Positions 57,152 through 64,000 of a DNA stretch of 64,000 bases are shown one piece after another. The translations under genes and the position numbers were made by a program. This DNA comes from Monilinia fructicola (Eukaryota > Ascomycota > Leotiomycetes > Helotiales > Sclerotiniaceae): NCBI GenBank assembly GCA_008692225.1, contig VICG01000012.1, forward strand, positions 248,001 to 312,000, in the 5' to 3' direction. The notes below the pieces were generated by a model that searched no databases, was not told the origin of the DNA, and saw only the letters and a list, made by a program, of their open reading frames with translations. The stretch's first letter is position 1. Each line of letters starts with the position of its first letter.

Positions 57152-59362
57152 TCATGATTCTTCGGGGATCTCAAGCACAATAGTCCCACTAACCGTCTCC
57201 AAACCCACACTCCCTCCATCTTCATCCTTCTCCACTCCCTTCCTGGCCTTAATACTCTTGAAACCCCATCCATCATTTCTCTCCACAATCTGTATTCCCT
57301 TACCCTCCACTTCTATTTTTCCAGAAATTGATTTTGCTTGAATATTACCAATCCAAGAGGAAGTATAATAGGCCTCTATTCGACCGGAGGTGCTTTTGTG
57401 GGTCGAGTGGAAGGTGCGGAGTTTGCTTTTGAAAAGCTGAATAGAGGAGGGGTTGGATAGGGTTGCGAGACTGGGAGCGTATGAGGAGTAGTGGTTAATG
57501 GGTGTGGACTCGATTGATTCCTCGTGAGTGTGACTAATGGAAGACGGTAAAATAAACAGAGGATCTAGCAGAGTAACATGTGTACTCCCACTAATCGAAT
57601 AAGTAGTAAATTCGTTTCGCTTCTCATCACCAGAAGCTGCGGGTAAGACCGGCTTCACTACAAGTTGAATTCTACTAGAACCTGTTTTGAAGACTCCTGC
57701 AGAGCCAACGAAAAAGTCACCTTCAATAGTTCCAGAAACAGACTCCACATGCGTGATGTATTCACGGGGATACGTGGCTTGTGGTATCTTGACGGGTGAT
57801 TGTGCTTTGATATTTCCCGAGGATGTATGAATGTCTAGATTTGCGGAAGATGGTGCTGACTTGAGGATGGGTTTTGGGTGTATGTCGACTTCGATTGTTC
57901 CTGATTGAGATGACAATTTCAAGAGGTCGTAAAGAGGGTAAGTACCCTCTATTCTACCTGAGACTGTTTCCACAACTATGCGACGAGAATCAAATTCGAG
58001 TTTCGTTTGCAGTTGAATCTCAGCTGGAGTAACGGGATTGTAATTCGTAGATAGCTTTCGATGTTTTGGGAAATGAACATGCCCTGATACCGTCTTCAAT
58101 GCGGTGTTGCCAGCAACATTAATGCTGGTATCATCGTCAGGCAATCTAACAGATAGAGTTACTAAATCGAAAAACACGTTTGGTATATCCGTATCTTTTG
58201 GTATCCAAGCGGTAATCTCGATGGAGATACAAGGTCTATCAGATGGACCTGAATTTGCAAACCGTGGTGTACTGATCTTCAGTGACCCATCCTCCTTATT
58301 GAATGTCTTCACCACAAATAATTGCGGATCACTAATCTTGACGTCAACTGTGAAATGTGCTTTTCCATCGTGTAAATTGCTCGGTAAATTTCGGATGCGG
58401 ACTTCTCCCGCGGTTATTACTTCTCGCCCATGATGGGGAAATTCCTCCTCGTAGAACTCTTGTAGAACTACTAGTCCCGAGGCCTTCGGAATTTCAAACG
58501 TGGTATGTTCAGATTTGGAATCATGTTGACAGTAGGAACCGCCGTTATGAATGGGATCGGGAAATCTAGGTCCTCCTCCCATATCTGAATCCGAATTCTT
58601 TATTATGGTCAGCATTCGGTTTGCAAACGTGATAACCTAGGTATATAGACAAGATAATAAGGCTGCAACTGTATGAAAACTTCTGAAAGAGAGTATTCTG
58701 TTATTCGAGAGGAAACTTACTGATCCCTTTGTAAACATCCCACTCAATACAGCAGCAGTGATTGCAAGAATCAGTCCTAGCCCAAGAACTTTCGTTACAA
58801 TCTCTCGTCGAAATGAAATCCTTTTGGGTGTTCGATGTAGCCAAAGGGGGATTCTCTCATTCAATTCAGGATCATTGGCCGATCCTGCCATACTTTGGGG
58901 TTGTGTTGACGGGCCGTTCTCAAGTCTATGTTGTGGGAATGTATTGTAGTTTGCGGGAGTGTGCTGTCGTTGCGTGGAGATAAAAGAAGATTCCGCCGAA
59001 GCTATATAAGCTGGCGGAGGTTGATCGAAAGACTGGTGTTCATGGAATGAGTTGTCCCTTCTATGGTATGATGACGTAGAAGTTGGGTGGGTTATAAGAT
59101 GCTCAGTTGCATGAGATGACGTATTCGTGTACGACGACATCTGCTGGATTGGAGGAATCTCATTGTCTTCCGGAGGCTCATCACTAGATTTCCGGGGTTT
59201 GGAGTTGTTCTCTTGGAATAGTGTGGGATCTGGTATCACATTTTGAGGAACTCGACTGGAATTAAAATAGCCATCGGTTGGGCTGAGGTTATCACTACTG
59301 TTTACATCCCAATTGTCTCCGGAATCAACGCCTGGGCTTGAAGCATCTTCCGAATGAGGCAT
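57152..59362 (-). CDS. Membrane-anchored repeat protein with putative beta-helix ectodomain, 708 aa
   Basis: Exon 1 (58721-59362) encodes 214 residues: an Asn/Ser/Pro-rich N-terminal tail, then a single membrane helix (VLGLGLILAITAAVLSGMF, about 192-210). Intron 58637-58720 is 84 nt, GTAAGT...CCTAG. Exon 2 (57152-58636) encodes about 494 residues with at least eight spaced copies of an SG-[TRNK]-I motif (VSGRIEG, QSGTIEV, SSGNIKA, VSGTIEG, TSGRIEA, ISGKIEV, VSGTIVL, VSGHVHF). This pattern is typical of DUF4097-like adhesin domains, thought to form a right-handed beta-helix. A short basic segment (TPKRISFRR) before the helix favours the N-terminus inside and the repeats outside. The role is unknown; a cell-surface or cell-wall function is a guess. 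Both exons are intact. Confidence 0.78.
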
Positions 59363-61270
59363 TGCTGCCGCTAACAGTTGTCACCACTCTAAACTTCTAA
59401 ACGACGGAGAGGATTGCGGGAGATCTAATCGGACTACAGAATTGCATGTAATGTGAATGTGAGGATGAAGAAGAGACGAATGATGAGAAGAATGAGTTAT
59501 GTCGGCGTCGATGTAGTCAAGTGCGTAAGCAGAATTCCAAACATGACATCAATCCCTATTTGATACCAGAGAGGGTGTCTTTCCAGAAGTCGATAGTTTT
59601 GAGCATAATAAGAACTCAAAGATACCCAATGATGGATGAGGGTTCTTGTTGTGTTACGCGTCAAATCAAGCATCAAAACGAATGAAACGCAACACTGATT
59701 GGACAATTATGAGGAGATCATGCAACTTTGCAGAGCTTTACCGCATAAGGATGCGAGAAGCTCTTGATATCAACAATATGCATATGAGGGGAACGCTTCT
59801 CAAAAAGGAAGGAGGTAAAGTTGCACGCATTTCTTAATAAGGTTAAGCTTAATCTATTTTGCTTACAGATCAGCTGACCAGCTAGATGACTCAGCAATTC
59901 ATGAGGTTGATCTGGTTCCACAAAGGAGTTCCGATCCTGTGTAACGTCAACTTAAGGATAACATGAATTTGCATCAATGTCCTTTCAATTTTTGGTATTG
60001 TATTGGTGATTTGATTTCGAGATGCTGTTCATAATACATTCATATTTTTATCTCTACTCAAGATGCTCAAGTCATCAACACAAACACCAGAGACATTCAC
60101 CCTCATCCTTGCTTTCTAACCTGACTCATAGTCGTACGCTTGCAGCTTCTTCTGGCAGATTAAAATAGCACGGCATACGTTGGCAATATAAGCATGGCGA
60201 TGAATACTGTTGATCGCTATGATCTATTCGTTTACATGATCTCTTAAGAGGGCAAGCTTTATTGCGATGGAGAGTGGCGGCTGAAAAACAACATTTTGTA
60301 GAGTATAGATTTGTAAGGTTTGAATAGTTTCTACCTTTCGCCTCTGAATCCCATCCAGTAGAGGCATATTCCACTTCTAAGTAGTCAAGCTGTGCAAAAT
60401 CCTACTAGAAGAGATATTCATTTTTCTTTGACATCTCGCGAGATATGACAGCGGCTTTGGTGGCTTTGATAGTTTAGCAGTGGCTTCAACTTATCAATTG
60501 TGACAACGATCGCTTTCCTGATATTTTATGCTTCAGTCACTGAATTTCTCCGATGAGATTGAAAGGGTCTGGGTAGCCCTGTGAAGCAGTATCTACATCA
60601 TCTACTTCTTTGTATTCCTTGGTCCTGATTTTGATTCATGCCTCGCTGCTCCCCTTATCAGAATAATGCCTTACGTCCGTTCTTGATTACCATTGAGTTG
60701 ATCTTATAATACAAGGCATCGATAGTTTGAAGGCTTACAACATACTAGTGCTGACATGTTTGCTGGGTTCTTTTTACTTAACGTAGAAATACCCAAAACT
60801 TGCTGTGACAACTCTTAATTTATCCAAATATACCCCATCCTTCGGTATAGCAATATTATACTTTGATTCTCACGTGTCTTGGGCTGACACGAGAGTTCTT
60901 AAATAGATTGCCACGACATCGGAAGAGCCTCGATGTGTGGATAAGCTTAAATGTTGTATTCAAAGTGGGATGTTCGCCTTACTTGTTGCTGACCAAGTTC
61001 AGGGGACCATGAGCGAGGAGACCAATCACAAGACATATCTTGTTTGTCACGCTGCACAAAATTAATTACGCTTAATAGAAGAAATGCATGATTAGTATTT
61101 TCTGACAGAACATAGCCCTGCATTGTCAGCCGCAAAGTAAATCTTCACCCCTATGGATTCTGTAGCAATGAATTTTATATATTAATTCTCCTTCTCAACT
61201 GACAGAAGTCACGAGGTGGCGCCCATTCTTTACTTTCAATTCTTTTTCATTTCCTTGCGACTATAGCATC
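59363..61270. other. Spacer upstream of the S41 peptidase gene
   Basis: These 1.9 kb hold the promoters of the beta-helix gene (-) and the S41 peptidase gene (+). No coding frame, RNA gene or strong repeat is seen. Confidence 0.5.
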
Positions 61271-64000
61271 ATGCTACCTTTTCAGTGCGTCAAGCTGCTA
61301 CTTTTCTTCTCTTTTAGCTATAATTTAAACGCAAGTCCTACTCCCGAGTCGACTCCGACTTTAAGTACTCGTACCTCTGCTTCAACAGCGTGTGGTGAAA
61401 TTATCAATGATCAAGGTATAAAGTGATGAAAACCTACTCAGCTTTCCTTCGCTGATGAAATCAAAGATACAGTTATTTTCAACGCAAGTTTGGCTTTTGA
61501 ATGCCTTACCAGTGTACCTTTTAATCCTGCCGTTGCCTCCCGTTTTGTTTCATATTATAACGATACGCTTCAATTTCAAACCACATTATCTTATCTGAAA
61601 AGTCCCCCGACAAGTTACCAACAACCGGCTGTAGATCTCTTAGCAGGATTGAGCCGAATTCAAACCGCCATAGACGAGGGCGTTTTCGCAAACCAGTACG
61701 AGTTTGAGGCTACTCTACAGACTTTGATCTACGCTGCACATGATGGCCATGTAGATATGTTAGCTGGAGCTTTGTCTGCCTTCAGTTTCGCAAGTCCAAG
61801 GGATGTAGTATCATTATCATTGGATGGCCAGCAAGCTCCTAAGGCTTATCTTGCCGATGATCTTTTTGATAGTGATTTTTTCACAAATTTTCAGCCATCT
61901 GCCATTAAGTCAATCAATGGTAAAGATGCCACCACTTATCTCTCAGAATTTGCATCTGTAAACTCGGCGGGAACTCTAGAGGCCCATGCGGATTGGAACC
62001 AGTTGATGCTAAGTGCTGCTCAAGACATCCAGGGATTCTTCAATGTATTCAGTGGCGGTGCAACATTTTACCCTGGTGACAATATTAGTTTTTTGTTGGA
62101 AAATGGAACGTCTTGGACTGAAAACTACCTTGCGATTTACAATAGTCCAGGTCCCACAGGTCCTCTTCAGACTGGTGGTGACTTTTATAATTTCTTCGTC
62201 TTGGGGTTCTATCCGGCCTCATACGATCCGGACGAAGATTCTTCGGAAGACGATTCTAATGATGACTCTTCCATTGAATCTGCAACTAGTTCAGACGCAG
62301 CCACAGTTGCTTCAACAATACCCACTCCAACTCCGACTGGCTGGAACAATACAGCTTATCCAGAGATACCTGATATAGCTCAAGAAGACCTTGGGACATT
62401 TGGTGATGGTGTTGTTTCTGGTATGTTGCTTATCAATATTTTTCAAGCCCATGTGATTTTGCTGGTTGTCAAAATATTCACTAATAATAACGTAGGATAC
62501 TTTCTCAATTCTACTTCTACTTCAGTTCTCAGCATTCCCAGTTTCGATGTTGATGGAGACGCAGTCTTCAGCTTCCAACAAACAATTGCACAATTCATCA
62601 ACGAGACTCGAGCGGTCGGTCTCAAGAGAGTTGTAATTGATCTCCAACAGAATTATGGCGGACAATCCTTGCTCGCCATTGACACATTTAAGCAGTTTTT
62701 CCCCAATATAGAACCCTTTGCCGGTTCCCGTATGCGGGCTCATACTTCTGCTGATGTGCTGGGAAAAACTTTAACTCCGTACTGGGATAGCCTGACCGAG
62801 GATGATGAGACAAAGTATATCTTGGCTGCTGATGAATGGGTCGTTACAGATCGTATCAATGCGGATACCAATCGCAATTTTACCAGCTGGGAGGAGTTTT
62901 TTGGTCCCAACTCATACAACGGGGACAATTTCACTAATATTGTAAGTTAACATTGTCTTTAATACTCTTACTCGGCGCCTCAAAGACCCATCTAATGAAT
63001 ATCAATAGGAACGATACAATCTATCTAGTGCGGTTTTTGATGCCTCGGGTGCTGGTCTAGATATCAACGATGACTCTTTTGCAGTTTATGGCTATGATGC
63101 TAATCCTGCACCTTCTGGTGCCCGACCACCTTTCGCTGCGGATGACATTATTATTGTAAGTTACCTCTTTATACGACCCAAATTTCATCATCTAACTTTT
63201 ACAGCTATCCGACGGCATATGCCACTCCTCTTGCGCTTTGTTAATTGAAATGTTCAGACACGAAGCAGGTGTAAAGGTAGTTGCGGTCGGGGGCACGCCT
63301 TCTACAGGCCCAATGCAAGCCCCTGCAGGATCTCGTGGTGCACGCGACTATGATACTTCTACTCTTGACGCCAACATTGATTTCACGCAACGACTTTTGC
63401 AGAACCAGAGCTCACCAGATGCGACGTTTCTACCCAACCGCACTGAGCAACTCAGTGTTTTTGTTTACTATGCGGATATCAACCTTCGCGATCAAGTACG
63501 TAAAAATGAGGAAATTCCACTACAGTTCGCCTACGAAGCAGCCGATTGTCGAATTTACTATACCCCACAAACAGTGTATAATTACACCAACTTATGGCAA
63601 TATGCTGCCGATGCCATATGGAAGGATTCCAGTCTTTGTGTCAAGGATTCAACTGGTTATTCTTCTCAGTCTCAAAACACAACTGATTTCACAGGCCCTT
63701 CAAGTGCAAGCGCTGGAAAAACGAACATCACAGACTATTTATCTCATCTGACAACCTCTCCTATTGCAAACTTAATTCTTCAAGAGCTCAACGACGGTCT
63801 CCCAGCCGTCAATGAAGGGGCCTCTCGTAATGCCCCCGCATCCACGAAAGTCATCAAGTGCACCAAAGATGCAGACTGCAAGGGTGGAAAGCTCTGTGTT
63901 AGTGTTCCATCCTGTGCTGGTGGTAAAGCTGTATCCCAATGTTTGAGTAAATGTCCCGAAGCAGGAAGATTATGTGCCAGTACAAAAACCAAATGTACCC
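61271..64000 (+). CDS. Secreted peptidase S41 family protein (3' end outside the window)
   Basis: Fungal S41 (CPAF/tail-specific protease-like) proteins are secreted serine peptidases. Exons are 61271-61415, 61467-62420, 62496-62941, 63009-63155 and 63205 onward; the four introns are 49-75 nt. The N-terminus (MLPFQCVKLLLFFSFSYNLN) is a signal peptide, followed by a Thr/Ser-rich stretch. VVIDLQQNYGGQSLLAIDTF is the conserved substrate-groove strand, and LSDGICHSSCALLIEMFRHE carries the expected nucleophile Ser next to Cys. KVVAVGGTPSTGPMQ follows, as in the family. After about residue 790 the chain is Cys-rich (CTKDADCKGGKLCV), possibly a small disulfide domain. Many NxS/T sites suggest glycosylation. 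The reading frame is open to the window end, so the C-terminus is missing. No frame break was seen. Confidence 0.88.

Overview
This window is nuclear DNA of a filamentous ascomycete (Pezizomycotina). The gene set, the 45-85 nt introns with CTAAC-like branch points, and a DIM-2-type DNA methyltransferase fit a leotiomycete of the Sclerotiniaceae (Botrytis/Sclerotinia) type. That placement is from general resemblance, not from a search. I recognise 18 protein genes, mostly housekeeping, and no RNA gene, CRISPR array or intact transposon.

Layout. 0-6 kb: COG6 (+), an uncharacterised 375-aa gene (-) and a GT25-type glycosyltransferase (-). 6-9.4 kb: non-coding, with a perfect 327-bp (AAT)n tract. 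9.4-16.7 kb: an AAA ATPase (+), mitochondrial ribosomal protein uS17m (-) and VID27 (+). 17.8-22.5 kb: a lipoxygenase (-) and an NYN-domain protein (-). 24.5-25.3 kb: a small GGAGNI-motif protein (-). 28-36.8 kb: DIM-2 DNA methyltransferase (-), an Mtf2-like mitochondrial protein (-) and the WD-repeat protein CMR1 (+), the last two divergent across about 306 bp. 38-42.5 kb: sterol glucosyltransferase ATG26 (+). 42.5-45.6 kb: simple-repeat-rich spacer. 45.6-50.8 kb: the CTD phosphatase FCP1 (+) and complex I subunit NDUFA13/GRIM-19 (+). 54.4-59.4 kb: AIM6 (-) and a membrane-anchored beta-helix protein (-). 61.3-64 kb: a secreted S41-family peptidase (+), cut by the window end.

The main unexpected observation is that six genes (COG6, the 375-aa gene, GT25, ATG26, FCP1, NDUFA13) carry 18 one- or two-base indels, mostly in homopolymers or dinucleotide runs. 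The other genes show none that I can see. In each broken gene, undoing the indels gives a complete frame of the length normal for the family where the family is known. FCP1 is essential in yeasts and the lesions are indels only, so I favour patches of poor assembly over real gene death. Simple gene callers will split or miss these genes.

The genes do not form a biosynthetic cluster or a defence island. They cover Golgi tethering, mitochondrial translation and respiration, transcription, sterol modification, DNA methylation and oxylipin formation. I found no convincing new system. The points most worth checking are the indel patches, two GC-AG introns, the repeat-filled intron behind VID27's 19-nt first coding exon, AT-rich blocks, and several unrelated minisatellites that share an 8-bp period.
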